Assembly (NCBI RefSeq): GCF_000247815.1
Contig: NC_021673.1
Location: forward strand, 113,315,479-113,379,478
Origin: Ficedula albicollis
Lineage: Eukaryota > Chordata > Aves > Passeriformes > Muscicapidae
Direction of reading: 5' to 3'
Length of the DNA: 64,000 nt
Below are positions 35,232-49,000 of this stretch, piece by piece (positions within the stretch are counted from its first letter, which is position 1; the number at the start of each line of letters is the position of its first letter). Under the pieces are notes generated by a model. The model was not told the DNA's origin, made no database searches, and saw only the letters and a list, made by a program, of their open reading frames with translations. Position numbers and translations under genes: made by a program.

Positions 35232-35655
35232 CCTCTCTTTTTCTCTTCCCTTGCCCATGTATCTGGATTTTCTCAGTTCAGCTCTCCTGTAGGAGCCAGC
35301 TGAGAAGCTGACAGGCTGCTTGCAGGCATCCATGGAGGTGTATGCAGGCAGGGTCACTGCACTTGCTCTCCGCCAAGGCAGGGTTCCTACTGTAGGAGCC
35401 AGCTGAGAAGCTGACAGGCTGTTTGCAGGCGTCCATGGAGGTGTGTGCAGGCAGGGTCACTGCACTTGCTGTCTGCCAAGGCAGGGTTCCTCTGCTTCCT
35501 CTCCTTTTCTCTTCCCTTGCCCATGTATCTGGATTTTCTCAGTTCAGCTCTCCTGTAGGAGCCAGCTGAGAAGCTGACAGGCTGCTTGCAGGCATCCATG
35601 GAGGTGTATGCAGGCAGGGTCACTGCACTTGCTCTCCGCCAAGGCAGGGTTCCTA
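35229..35655. repeat. Composite A-B-B'-A-B direct-repeat array
   Basis: Unit A (about 58-60 bp, starts 'gcttcctctc', ends 'cagttcagctct') occurs at about 35229-35286 and 35494-35552. Unit B (103 bp, starts 'ctgtaggagccagctgag', ends 'aaggcagggttcct') occurs at about 35287-35389, 35390-35492 and 35553-35655. The first and third B copies look identical, while the middle B' has several changes ('ggctgtttgc', 'ggcgtccatgg', 'gtgtgtgc', 'gctgtctgcc'). The order suggests A-B first became A-B-B', then A-B was copied again, or the reverse with conversion. Minus-strand open frames repeat the same short peptide in different frames (the 103-bp period is not a multiple of three), which argues against coding use. 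Confidence 0.95.
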
Positions 35656-38600
35656 ATTTGGCTTGGTGTGGCAGCGTACAGGGTGGCACACCTGTCTTCC
35701 CAACCACCCCAGGGATCCATTGCTGGTAGGCAAAAAGTGAGGCTGAGCCCAGACTTCAAAAAATTTTTGTTCATTCTGACCTATTTTGCTTGAAGTGCTT
35801 TATTTTGCATTCAGAGTTTAATCTCAACCAGAGGCACATACTGTGTGAGAAATCCACTCATCAAATAATTGAAATAATTTTTTGGGACACTGTGGGTTCT
35901 TGCACCATAGGGCTTGAATGTTTGTTTGGCTGCTAGTGGCATGCACTGCCAGTTACCAGATAGTGGGATCCTCAGGGAGGAGGGAATAGGGGGAAGGAGG
36001 AGCTGTAAAGACTTTAATTGTCACAACCTTTTTTCAGCTATTACGAGATAAGGGCGCAGTTTCATAACACAAACTGCCTGCCTTCAGTGCCAGGTCTCTC
36101 CTGTGCCAGTCTGGGGCTGCCCTCTCCTGCCTCTTTTCTCTGCCTTCCCAGCACTGCTGGAACTGGAGCAAAATAGTTGCAGTGTTGTGAAGCAGCTCAG
36201 CCACAGAGAGGATTCTGCGCTGTATTTGCACCACTGTGGCCTGAGGCGTTTTAATTTGAGAAGGGCATCCGGGTCAGCGTGAGCCCAGACAGGTTTGTTG
36301 CACTGGTGCAGCCACAGCTGTGCCCTCTGGCTGGCCCTGCCCTCCCGTGCAGGGGCTTGCATGGGGCCTGGAGGCTCTGCAGAGCCATGCTGCATCCATG
36401 CTGTTGAGCTTGCAGAACCCAAATCCCTGAGGAGCACCTGGTGGTGACTGCAAGATTTGCCTGGGTCCAGTGTGGCAGGCTGTGAGCCAGAACTGGCACA
36501 GCGTCTTGTTGACGCCTCTCAGGAGCTAACTGGGTGCCCTTGTGCTGTGCCTAGCAGCTCTGCTGAGATACAGAGGCTGGCTCAGCCAGGATGCATCTTG
36601 GATCAATGGGACTTAATGGTCCTGGCTCCTTGTGAAAGCAATTAAATGAGGAAAGAAGATGGACACTGGTCTCTGTATAAAGGAAGCCTAAAACTCTGAT
36701 CATCTCTGGCTCAGAAATCTGGCAGCGAACAGACCCAACCACAGGTTGTTCGCTTTCAGTATCTCACCATCTCCTGGGTTTGCAGCCCAACCTTCAGCCC
36801 TTTGGGCAGCACCAGGGAGGTCTTTTCTGTCTGTTGACCCAGGCAGCTGCCTGGTGCCTGGGCGGGGATGCTGTGAAGGAAGTCATGCTGTCTGTCAGGC
36901 AAGTGGGGCAGCGAGATGTGATTCCCTGTGCCATTTCCTGCTTGGCTTTGGAAGTGCTGGAGCAGTGCCGTTACTCCATCCCTTGTGCTCACACTGCCTT
37001 TTAAAGGGAAAGTCAAGTGAGCAGCTGCTGCAGGCTGAGTTCATCCAGAGGGAGTCAGCATTCACAGGAGCCAGGCTTTACCTTTATTTTGTATGGCTTG
37101 AGTATTGTGGAAAGGATCAGTTATCCTATGGCAGTAGGAAGAGAGCCCTCCAAAAGGTTCAGTAACATTTCTTATGAGAAAATGTTTGGATAGGAAAATA
37201 GCCATTCAACTTAGAAGTATATGTGCTGTCTGTGTCAAGCAGCCCCTGGCCAACAGGTGTTTTAAGAAAGGCAGAGTAACCTTCCTGTGAGTACATGTGA
37301 CATTGGCTCCTTCTCCTGTTGCATTTCCCAGGTAGTTATTAACTGGCTGTTCCAGCACAGTGAGCACGCGATGATGCTTCAAGCCGTGCCCAACCCTTCC
37401 TGTACAAAAGGAACTGCCATCTGGAAGCTGGTTTCCACCTTTCTTAGCACATTCCACATGCCTACCTGTGTTAAAAAACACCCTGAAGAGTTCAGGACTA
37501 TCTTCCATTACTGACAGGCACAATTTCTAAAACTGCCCGGATTTTCCTGCAGGTCCCCTGAAGTTTTTTACAAATCCATGGGATGAAGGAGAAGTGGGTT
37601 TGGGGGGAGCACAGCAGGAAAGATAAAGACTGTGAAAGCGTGAAATCATGAGTAACACAGGAGGCTGCTTTTGGCCTTGGGACATCAGAGCAGACATGAA
37701 TTATTGAAATTATGGCTCTGTTAATCTATGTGTTGTCAGCCCTTCTGTAAACAGTGAGCAGGTGCTGTACGACTGCGAGTCCTGTTGAGTGGGAGAGCCC
37801 TCTGGTCATGGAGTTGGGGGGAGACTTCTGTTGGGGCTCCAGCCTGCAGCTTCAGCTGCCTGACCTGGATCATTTGTTGTTCAAAGTGAGGGATACTGCT
37901 CTACAAAAGCCTGTGTTCATTTCTTTTTTAACAGGTGATGTTGTTTAATAGTCCATTAGACTCCTTCAGTAGGTTTTCTTTTTTACTTTTTTTCCTCCAT
38001 ACAGAATCTGAGTGAAGCGACTAACAGTACTGAAGACAGATTGTAATACTAACAGATGTGCATGGAAGATTTGCTTGCCTTTCAGCTTTTGGGGCTTTTT
38101 TCCAATTGTGTGTAAAGTACTTGACACAGTTGCAAACAAGTGTGTACCAATTGAAACTCAAACATATTATGCAACTTCAGGATGTGCTTTATGGCCTATC
38201 TGTTCTGATCGTCAGCATCAGGGGAAGAAAATTCACTGAGTATTAAAAGGAGGATGTCATTGAGTAACTGTGGAAATTATTGTGAGGAGAATCCTCTTGC
38301 ACCATGTGTTTTGACCCTGTATCCAGGGTGCCAGACAGAATTTTAAATGTGAATCAATAGGTAAATACCTATTTCAAGGCTAGGTAAGGTGACTCTTCCA
38401 GAAGCCTACATTGCTGTTTTCCATCTTCAGAGGTCTCTTAGAACAGCTGCTACTTTGAGCATCTTCAAAACTGGAGATCTGTCAACTCCAAAGCCAGCTT
38501 TTGCTGACAGATACAGCAAGATGCAGATTCTACAAACAGCTTTGGCAAGTCTTGTATGAAAATAGGGTAAAAATATTGTGAATTAACTTGGATAGAGTTT

Positions 38601-41011
38601 GACTCTACTTATAAAGCAGTAAAAGAGAATGAACTAGTGATTAGGATTTTATTTTTATTTTGGGCTCTCTAACGGAATGGGGTTGAGGTCCATGATAACA
38701 GTGACTGTTTTTTCTACATATTCCACTACATTCAGACAACTGGAGAACTAAATAGAAAAGTTGACTTTTTGATTATGTAGTTGCTGGACTACATTCTGGA
38801 GCAGTAGTACCTTTCACACCTTGAACAGGCTTTTAATCCTGAAAATGAGAAATGCCTAGCACATTCTGGGGAAGGCAGATGCCTGGGAAAACCTCATTAG
38901 GACCACTTCAGAAAAGCAAGGCCCAGTTCAAATGGCAGGTATCAGGTTGCTGCCACTTCAGTCCCTGCTCTTGCAGAAGCTTTCTGCAAGGGGAAGTCTT
39001 GGCTACATTATATGGTCCATCCTTTTCTTTGCTGAAACTGCTGGAGGAAGAATATGGCCCTGCTTTGCAGGAAGAATTTGTTCTCCAAGATTCAGTTACA
39101 AGACTGGGACCTTAGCCTGGTAATTCATGTATTCTAGTACACTTGCCAAGGCAAACTTTGAATGGTATTACTGAGATGTCTCAGTAGTGCAAGAATACAT
39201 TTGAAGCTGTAAATCATCAATGTTTAACTCAAAAGGCTCTGCTATGGTTAGTCCTCATGCTTAATCTAGTAGGGCAGTATTAATAATGATTATTTAGCAT
39301 TTTCCAGGTAATTTCTGTTTCACAAGCAAAAAATTTTGTGAAAGTTTTCTTCCACAGTTTATTTTCCACAGATCACAGTGTTCAAAGTGCATGCTTGTTT
39401 TGTTTCTGAAGGCGTAAATCTGGTGTTTGTCACCTGTACTGGCTCTGTATCTCTGCCTGTATTATCAGTGAATTTCTTTCTGACTGCTGAGCATGATTTT
39501 GTGATTGCAATTCCTGTGGAGATAAGGACCTAAATTTTGAAACCAGTGAATGGCAGGAGCAGAAAAATAATGATTATCTGCTTAAGGGGTGTTCATTTCA
39601 TACTACTGACTCATTTGTTTTCTTAAAAATAAACCCCAAGTTGTTCCCCAAAGCAAAACCTATAGTTTAATTGTGTCTCTCTTTTTAGACTGTGCCATTA
39701 CTTAGCTCTCACAGGTGACATGAGCCTATCTGGGTTAGATTTGCTGCACAAGAAAACAACCCTGACTTTTACCGGGTGGGTGGACAGGAAAAAAACCCAA
39801 CTTTTTATCAGTCTTTTGTGTTGCAGCAGCTGGATTCATTGCTGCTATAGCAACACACCACATGATGAGGTGTATTAGATTGCTCTGCGCAGGACACGAG
39901 GGGGGAAAGGAACACTGCTCCTTGCTGAAGGTAAAGGTTGCACTGGAGTTTCTGCTGGAGAGCTGGGGAAGGTCAAATGCTCCAGATCCCAGTACTTGTT
40001 GTGCACAGAGGAAGGTAGAGGCGTGTGGAGGTGTTAAACTGCAGAACCAGGTAAGGTACAGCTGCATCGATTAACCTGAGATCTTAACCCTCCTCCCTGT
40101 GGCAGCTCAACTTCCCAGAGAGCTTTCTCTTAGCTTTTCCAAGTGGTTTTTTTAAAGTTGCTTTGCTAATGTGACAATGTGAAAACACTGACAACAGTTG
40201 GAACTGTTAGAGAGACTCTTCTACTGCAGAGAGACCAGTCTTACAGATTAGAAGGTGATTGTCCTCAAATCAATGCAAAAAGTGTATGTAGGGGTTTTTT
40301 TTTCTTTCAGCTTCACTTGAAGATGTTTAACAAGTTTTGGGTTTTTTTACTATCTGCACAGTAGTTCAGAACATCTCTGTTGTTGATCAGAATTCAGGGC
40401 ATTATCTACTTAGGGATTTTTATTATCAGTACTTTTTAATTATCTGCTCTCTTTAGCGTTTATTAACATTTCTTCCTCTCTCCCTCTCAATCTGCTTCAT
40501 CACATTGCTTGAGTCTTCTTGGAAATGAATTTTCATGTCATTTACTCCATCAGGTTTTATGCCTCCTTAAGTCTAGCAGTGTTGTTAATGCAGTTAAACA
40601 AACTTCAGTGCACCTGTAAAGACATGAAAGTGGAAGCAGTGCCACAGGTTATTGTGGCTTTTACCCTGTTAACCATTCATCCACAGAGGTAAAGAGAAAT
40701 AATTGATGTCAGCCTTGAACTTAAATGTTTATTCAGACCCATGTCAAACTCAAGAAACTATTTACTCCCTCATGTTTCTTATGCACCTTTTTTTTTTTGC
40801 TTTTACACACCACTAGGTTGAATGGGACAGGCTTTCAAGTGTCATACATTAGGTGGAGGAAGACAACAGTACTTTAGAAGGGGAAAACTGAGGGATCAAA
40901 ACAATAGTGGAGAAGATGGAAAGCCTTCCTAAAATTCAAGTTAGATTGTTTAGTACTTTTCCTGCTTCCATGAAGGGTTTCCAGCATTTTGAATGCTTTC
41001 TATTATCTGCA
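35656..41011. other. Unique non-coding sequence
   Basis: No repeat family or RNA gene is recognised over more than 5 kb. G/C-richer blocks at 36070-37030 and 37200-37520 carry opposed open frames (117, 82, 139, 86 and 105 codons) without domains I recognise. A/T-rich sequence dominates from 38300 onward. A 110-codon minus frame at 39735-40067 is likewise unsupported. Confidence 0.5.
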
Positions 41012-41195
41012 ATTTAGAACATATTTCTTCCTTAGGACTTACCATTGATTTAAGATCAGGCAACATAACATATCAGGGGTGTTGAAATGTGCAGTCTTTC
41101 TCTATTTAGAACATATTTCTTCCTTAGGACTTACCACTGATTTAAGATCAGGCAACATAACATATCAAGGGTGTTGAAATGTGCAGTCTTTCTCT
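41012..41195. repeat. 92-bp tandem duplication
   Basis: Copies 41012-41103 and 41104-41195 start 'atttagaacatatttcttcc' and end 'gcagtctttctct'. Differences seen are 'accattgat' against 'accactgat' and 'atcaggggtg' against 'atcaagggtg'. The family is unknown. Confidence 0.95.
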
Positions 41196-44100
41196 GCTGT
41201 CCTAAGTAAAAGATTTCAACCAACCTTTCTGTTTCTCCACATACATTTATATCCCTGTTGGTCCAGTGTTCAGAGGGCTCATTGCCACTGTTGACAGATT
41301 GGAAGCATTCCTATGGAACCTGAGGGATGGGGTGAAGGCCAAGCCTTCCTCCACTCACCCCTTTCAGTGGCAAGAAGGGACAGTCTGAATAAGGGTATAA
41401 CCGAGTGTCCTGGCGTGACTTTATGATGGTTGTATCCCCAGTTGTCTGTTCTGTTTGTGTTGGATACTAAGTTCTACAACTTTAAGACTGGTTCCAAGAG
41501 TGAAGGGGGAGAGAAGAGATGCAGAGTTTGTTATCAGAGACCCAAATTTACCCTAAACCAGGACACTGAGCCAAGTCTGAGTGACAGGCAGCTTTTTCTC
41601 AGCACTGAGCAAGTGTGCTTTGTGTGGCACCATGGGGACTGTGCAGTCACAGCTCAGGTTTGAGCAAGGCTCCCCTGGCTATAAGGGGGTGACTTCAACA
41701 CTGTTGAAGAAGGCAGCAGCCACTCTGCCTGTCAGCTCAGAGGAGAGAATTTGTGAAATACAAAACCATATAAACCATTAATGATCCCTGATCCCATAAT
41801 GAGAAAGATTTGCAAGAAGTTGAGTAGGGATTCTTGAAAATGAGGATTCAGAAAGGAAGTCTTTGAAGGGGAAGATTAGCTGTAAAAGGGAAAACTCAAG
41901 TGAAGTAGGACAGTGATTTAGTTCTGATTCCACCCCTTTGAGTGGAGCAAGGGAGTCCAGATCAAGTAATTGAAGCAATCCAAGGAGCTTAATCTGTCTA
42001 GATTTAGGAACCTTGTTTGATTGGGTGAATGAGGAACCTGATTCAAACACCCAGGAGCTCTTTTACTAGTACAGCCTGTCCATTGTGGCCCAAAGTATAA
42101 GGCACCAGGGATGCAAATGATTTATAGCACAGGACCAATAACACATTATCTAACTTACTGTCACAGAGATGCACTAGGAGTGAGATTGTCCAGAGAATTA
42201 AAAAAATAAGGAATCTAGACAAAAGGAAATACAGCACCTTCTTACTGAGTACTACCCCACTCAATTTGTGTTTGGAATCACAGATGTGATAGTTTGTCAC
42301 ACAGAAGGGAGAGAAGAAAGTGAGTCTTAGTTAAAACCTTCATTATTAAGCGAAGCCAGCAAAACAACATTTGAAAGTGTCCAGCTAATCATCTCTGCTA
42401 GACTAGCAAAACGGTGAGAGATTATGGAAATAGGGGTATGGAAAATCACATTCCCAGTGAAGCCTCGTGAACAGAAGGAATATGAGAACTGTCATTTAAA
42501 AGGTGGTTTCATTCACCAAATAGCATTCCATTGCATGGGGCTTTTCTAGGACCATATTAGACTATACAAATGTTCTTAAGAGTTATAAACCTGGTAATAA
42601 TTTGATGAAGAATAGTGTGTTTTCAAATGCCACATTTTATTCATTTGTAGAATCTGTGAGTACATATGAACCTTCCCCCTTGGACTTTTATTCCTCTTAT
42701 TTTTTACTGTCTCATGAACCCCACTGAATCTTCCCTAAAACCTTCAAAACAATGAACACTTGCTGATGGCTGAAACCTCTGAAAGGTCCAATAAAACAAA
42801 GTATAATTCTTTAGTTTATTTTCTTTATACTAATATTAGTATATGACTAATTCTTTAGTCTTATGGTTTACAGGTTTAGCCTCTTGTACTTGAACTGGCT
42901 GAGAAAGTCATGGAAAACTGCTAAAATGCACTGCTGTGCCATGAGAATAAATTTACTGCACAGTTTTGCAATTCAGATTTTATTCAGCATTAAAACTGTA
43001 ACTCATTAATAATGTCAACAGATTTGCAAGGGAGATCTCATCTGCCCACTCCTACAGATTAAATCACACAATTTATTGATATGATAATCTTTTACTCCAT
43101 TTGGATTTGTGGAAAACAGCAGAAATACCTAACTGACTTGACTACTAAGAAAAAAAATTAATCCATTGAACTGACGTAACTGTGTGTCAGCCTCTGAGAA
43201 GAAAGAAATCTGGGCTTTTGATTAGTAGGAATCAGAAGAGACACAAAATCGTAAGGTTACGTGATATGATGTGTATATGCCTTGTATGCAAATAGTAACG
43301 TAGGCAAAATTCCAATATGGAACAACTTGCAGCGACTAATTGATATAGGGATATGTGCACCAGCAGGAGCAGGCCAGTCCCTCACTCAGCCATCAGATGG
43401 CTGAGATGTTTTTCTAGGGATAAATATGTACATGGATGACTACAGTAGCAGATGCTAACTCTAGGAGCTTGGGCTCCATATCCAAATGTTCATCTGGCTC
43501 AATCAAAATGAACAAAAGCATTTCCAAAGGGAGCGCTAGCATCTTCAGGGCTGAGTGGGCACTGGCAGCACTCCAGAGTGTCTTCTTCAAGTGCAGGAAC
43601 TGTGCTCTCAGGAACAGTTATTTCCAAAAGGTCCAGCCACTTTAAGTGTTCAACATGGAAAATTAAAGAAAACTGTTCTTTCTGGAAAAAGGCTTGCTTA
43701 TGAAATCATTCTGGGAGAAGCTGATTCAGTTCTTCACAGAGCACAAGAGCTTGTGGCATCAGCATGTTCATCTCGGATGTCTGTAGGGCTGGCTTCGAGA
43801 CCCATTTCAGCTCTAAGCGTGTGCTGAAACAGGTCAAACACATTCAACAGCCTGTGGAAAATGAGGCTCTGGTCCAGGACTGCTGTTGCCACTGAGCAAG
43901 GAAAGGAGGCTTGTATATCAATGCCTGAAGGACAGATTTAAAGCTGCCATTTGGCCACATTTGTCTCTGGTCAGACTTCCTGTAATTTTTCCTCTGAGGA
44001 GCTTGCTTTCAACATTGCCAAGTCCCAAGTGCTCGCAGATCACGAGTCTATTCTACAGAACAGTCATGAGATGCTAGAGCTCCCCTGCTTTCAGGCTTGC

Positions 44101-45759
44101 CTGCATGTTGTTTTCTGCAGCCCTGAACCATGGAGAACTTCTTTGTTCTTTTGCAGAGCAAAAGAGTCTGTTTGGCCTCCTATTTCCAGTAGAAGGGTCT
44201 CCTAAGGAAAAAATGCCAAATGTTGTGACATTCTGAGAAGAAAATCCTCTTATCCCAATGGAGTGGTAGAGGTGCAGCCAAAAGAAAAGCTTTTTAAGGT
44301 GGGCATATAGTGCAGAGACCCTGAAACTTCAAGATGCATTTGGGAATATTATTTTCAGTAGCAAATTAAATTCCTATGAAAGAAGAAAATCAGCTCCTTT
44401 AACCAGAAGCTCAGGGCCTCTGGTGGCTCTTAGAGAAGTTAGGTCTTTGAGCTGAAAGGGAAAGCTCCTGCCAACAGATTTGTCACCCAATAAACCTGTG
44501 CAGGGATAGTCTGTGTCTCTGAACATCAAAGACTAAAGTTCCTATCCAGATGCTGAGCTAAGGAAAAGCTCTTCTCTTTGATTCTACCACCTCCTCCATC
44601 AAGTTCATGCTATACTAATTAATTAATCTGTGGCAAGACACCTTCCTCCCTGGCTGCCTGTCCCATGTAGCCCAAGCATCATATACTTGCTTTTATGTGT
44701 GTGAGTATGCACAAATGAACACACAGACACAACTAAAGTAATTCACGTCTGTCATTAGACACAAATTATTTGGTTTAATTATTTTGTTTTTCATGATTTC
44801 CAGAAAGAAAAATGACTAATGTAAAGATGAAATGTCGTGAGCTCTTTTATTAAAGATAAGTGACCTAAGAGGTGCTGTCAGATTGGGTGAAGGAGAGTAA
44901 AACAAGTGCTAACTGCAAGTCTCCCCTTCCTTTTGCTGGGCAGGTAGTCTGTTACTGGTGTCAGATTGTGTGCTGTTATTATGGGATGCTGAAGCAGCTC
45001 TGGTTGCTTCTGAGGCCAAGCACTCCAGCCTCACTGAGAGCTGCAGCCGAGCACTGGACAGAAAGCAGCTGGATTTGCACAGGGCTGAGAGGCACTGTGC
45101 CACCCGCCCACCTACTAACTGTAATTAGGAGTGTTCCTTCTCACACATTTCTGTCACGAGGTGAGGACTAAAAGCCTGTTAGCTGTCTCTAGTTAGGGGT
45201 ATTTTTGCGTGGAGTGCTTCTTAGAATGGAAAGAGACAGATAAGTGTTTCAAGCACCCTTTGACAACAGCACTGAAGCTGAGGGTGCACTGAGGAATGCT
45301 AATACTCTAAAACTAGGAACATCTTGACTGTTAATTCTGCTGAAGTTAGCAGAGCAAAGCAGAAAAAAAAGGATGAGGTTTTTTTTCATTTTCGTAACCC
45401 CTAGACTTCATAAATGCATCACCCTTCTTTATTGTCAATTTGCTTGGAAAATCATTGCTGACATCTCACCTAAGGATTTATTATCATTCTAATCAGTCTA
45501 TCTTTCACTTATATTGAAGATTTCTTGGATTTTTACCAGCCTTAAATTATATTGAAAGTAGGCAGATGAACATTTAAATTAAAAGGTTAATTGAAACTGA
45601 AATATTGCACTGGCACAGTTAATTTGTTTCAATTTAAATGTTTGTTAGCTCAACTGAATATTTACAGAACCAAGACAAAAAAAAAATTGTGCATCTATTT
45701 CCACAGACAAAAAATTAAATTTACTGTGGACACTGCTGAAGGCCTAGGCACATTTCAGG
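41196..45759. other. Unique non-coding sequence with an 18-bp palindrome
   Basis: A perfect 18-bp palindrome, 'tatactaatattagtata', lies at 42826-42843 in A/T-rich sequence. Open frames at 43436-44205 (69-90 codons) and 44872-45171 (99 codons, opposed by a minus frame) have no recognisable domain. No repeat family is identified. Confidence 0.5.
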
Positions 45760-46083
45760 CAGGCCTTTTTCTCAGGTTCTAAGTCTTTTTCTCAGGCTGT
45801 GAAACTTTCTTAGCTCCAGCCAGAATTTTTCCCAGGCTAAAAACTTTTCCTTTACTGTAAACATAAGACAAAGAATCATAACAAAAAATAAACACCTGCT
45901 AAATCCCTAGAAAAGCCAAAAACAAGAAGTGTCTCTTTTTTAGCCAATAACTTGTCTGTATTTTGTTTTTCACAAACTGTCTTATTTAAAGCCATAGCTT
46001 CCTTCAATAAATTGCTCTTTCTTGCACCAAGTAAAAAAGTGCCTTGTGCTGTTTTTTCTCACCTCTCCGTAACCTTTCTTACA
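45760..46083 (+). mobile_element. Possible solo LTR, retroviral 3' architecture
   Basis: A TATTTAAAG box lies near 45983-45991. It is followed about 15 bases later by AATAAA (46006-46011) and 'ttgctctttcttgcacc', then a short U5-like stretch 'gccttgtgctgttttttctc' ending 'cttaca' near 46083. This is the spacing of a U3-R-U5 border in short avian LTRs, and the wording resembles such LTRs from memory. The 5' border is not found: a TG start and target-site duplication could not be fixed, and the left limit given is approximate. No internal retroviral sequence follows. It could instead be chance A/T-rich sequence. Confidence 0.4.
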
Positions 46084-49000
46084 GCAACAAATACCCACTA
46101 ATAACCCTTAAAAGCAGTTGTCTGTAAGAGCATTATTTCCAAAATAAGGATTGTTTTTCTGTAGCTAAACACCAATTATTTTATGATTTCTTATCAGTCA
46201 CCAGGTTTTTTTTATAGTTTTTTAGGATTTATGAGCAGAATGAAGTCCTCAGAGGTGTAAAGAGAAGAGCTTACAAATAGTGCAAATGCTTGGGGCAGGA
46301 ATGGCTGGTAAGATCTGCCTGACAGGAGATAATCATATGATTCTCTTGTCTTCTTTGTGGACCGTTTGAGAGTGATCATCAAGGTCCTCATGAGAAAGAG
46401 TTGTTAGAGAAATCTGTCTGCTTTTTCTTTTCTCTAATTGGAGAGGGGTCAGGAACTGCAGAAAAGGGAAAATGTGATCCTTTCTGGATTTCCTGGAAGG
46501 AACCGTATTTGAGTTAGTTGGCTTTCCAAGGGTGCCCGATTTAGTAGCACGGTCAAACTGTATTCCTGATCCAGGGGGGAAATTCAACAGCAATAGTAAC
46601 ACCAGAATTTAACTGATCAGACTTCATCTCTATGAATACACATGTGGTTTTTAGACAGAACAAGTGGTGCAATAATTTCCAAAATAAGGAGTAACACGTT
46701 ATTTGGAATACGTTTAAACATGGAAAAGTGCTTGAATTGGATTATTTTAAAGAAGTTATGTTTGAAAACATCTAAGGTTAATAAAAACGGTATTGTGTGA
46801 TTCCCCACTCAAAGAAAAGTTATGGCCCTGAATAGCAGCACAAATGGATCCCCCCCACCCCTCTTCCCCCAGTATCTAATAGACAGACTATTTTAAATTC
46901 TACTTCATCCCCTGTGTTAGTTTCCTGAGAGGATTTCCATCATCAGGCTTTAGGGAATACACTTAAGCACTGAGGTCTTGAAACTATGGTAATTTTTAAT
47001 CTTTAACAAGTATCCAGTTAGACCTCATTGGCTTTATGGCATTCAAACTTCACATCCTAATAGGTAATTTTCTGCTTGTAGCATCTGTCCCAGTTATACA
47101 GGTGGATGTACTGGGACAGTGTTATACCAAAACCGCCAGTTTGTGACACGTGGGAAAGGGGCTTTCATCTCAATACATCGTTTTGTGAGTTCATACCTCT
47201 TAGCAGCACTGCAGGATGGAAGACAGTTGGTAGTGTTGGGCAGTGATGTGGATACAAAGGTGAGGATATGCCTCCTGTTTCACTGGAAGTGTAGCCATAG
47301 TGATCTCCAAAGAATATTATCTTACCCTGTAACTAACTGCATCAGTCCTGAGCATCTTAAATGTGCTGCTTCCTGTAGCTTGAGAAACAAAGCCCAGTCC
47401 TTTGGCCTCTAAGCAAGAGAGTTACTGTTTGATTATGATCATTTCCTGCCAGCCATTCATTGTTTCCTGAGCAGTGCACACACAGCTTCCACGTCAGCAG
47501 CCATCCAGCAGGTGCCCAAAAGCTTCTCTGGTGCACTGCTTCAAACTGCTGATGTGTTGCTCATCAGTAGGCTGACCAACAATACCTGTCGTTCTTGTTT
47601 TATTCCATAAGCCTGCTGTGTTTGTTCCCTGTTAAAAATGTAACTGCTGACCTCTGAAACTCTGTATGCAAAGACAATTCCCTGTCTTCTCTGTGGGCTT
47701 TGAAAATATTTTTAATATTTTAATGTGAAGGGCACTGATAGGAACCCCTTAGCTTCCAGGCTGCACGTTCCCTGTATTTCCCTTCTCCTCTGGTATTCCC
47801 ACTGCCTTCCCTTGTCAGCACTGTCACTCCCTTCTCTCCCATCTTATTTTTGAAGTACTCTTAAGTGCTTTTGCACTGGAGACTTGGATGTCCCTTCCCT
47901 AACTGCCAAGATAATGTGTCACAGGGGAGCAGTGGTGTCTCTGCACCTTGAACACTTTACAGCCATCTTTGGAAAGGCGAATCTGTGAGTGCATGACAGA
48001 GGGGGATGATAGGGGAATTATGAGCACAGAGACAGGGCACTGCCTGCTTGTGAAAGAGGAAACCTCATCTTTCAGCTGGTCCATGGGTAAGGTTATGAAA
48101 CCACCTCCTGCCATGCCTTCTTTTTCATGTAGTTGCTGCACTTCAGTGCTGAGTCTCCTTTACAGAGTGAATTTATCACAGTGATGTATTAAATGCAGGG
48201 AAATGGAGTAATCCTGAACCATGATTAGAATCTAAAGGAGTATGTTTTAAGCTAGCTATTAGTAGGAGGTTTTTTTCAGTGAGTTGGTAATATAAGTCTG
48301 TAAATCACATAAATAACCTAAAAGACTAAAAGCAGAATTAAATAATTATTCATTTTGGGTGAGGTTTTGTTTTTTAAGAGCCTAAGTGTAATTATTCTTG
48401 CACAAGGGATCTTTTAATGGTCTTAAAGCAAAGAGAGCTGGGTGCAACAGGAAACCTTGTGCCATCAAACCATCAAGCACATCCAGCTGGGAGGAAGAGT
48501 GAAGCAGATTTCTGTGCACTGGTGTATCACCAGCTTAGGCTTGCAGTGGTTCTGGGAGGTTTCAGGCCTGGGGGATCGTCCTTGCAGGAGAGATTGTAAC
48601 TCCACGTATGTGGACTGTTTATGGCTAACAGTGAAGCATTTTCTTTGCAGGGTTTTTTTTTTTTTTTCCAGCCTGCTCTCTGCTTTCTCTCAGTTAAACC
48701 AGGGATTAATCTCAGCACATTTAACTGAGCTGAATGGAGAGAGAAATGTGATTTTAAACTACTGAAATTGTAGGAGTCTTTTTTTTTGTAAGGCAGAGAA
48801 TGTATCAGGTAGGTGCAGAAATAGCTCTTGCAGTTCAGAAATATATTTTGAACAGCAGAACATCCCAGGCCCTTAAGTTTTGGGTGAAGTTCAAAGAAAT
48901 CCTTCCAGAAAGTGAATTCAGAATGTAGCCAGGCCAGTCTGTTCCCATTTGTCCTTTTAAAGCCTAGGAGATAAAAAGTTTTTTCAGCAGTCCACCAGTG

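Noticed and set aside
35157..35774. Repeated peptide in minus-strand frames around the composite array
   Set aside because: The same peptide appears in different reading frames because the 103-bp period is not a multiple of three. It reflects the DNA repeats and not a repeat protein.
37206..37523. Possible exon or small gene between 37.2 and 37.5 kb
   Set aside because: Open on both strands, with no consistent acceptor-donor pair and no recognised protein family.
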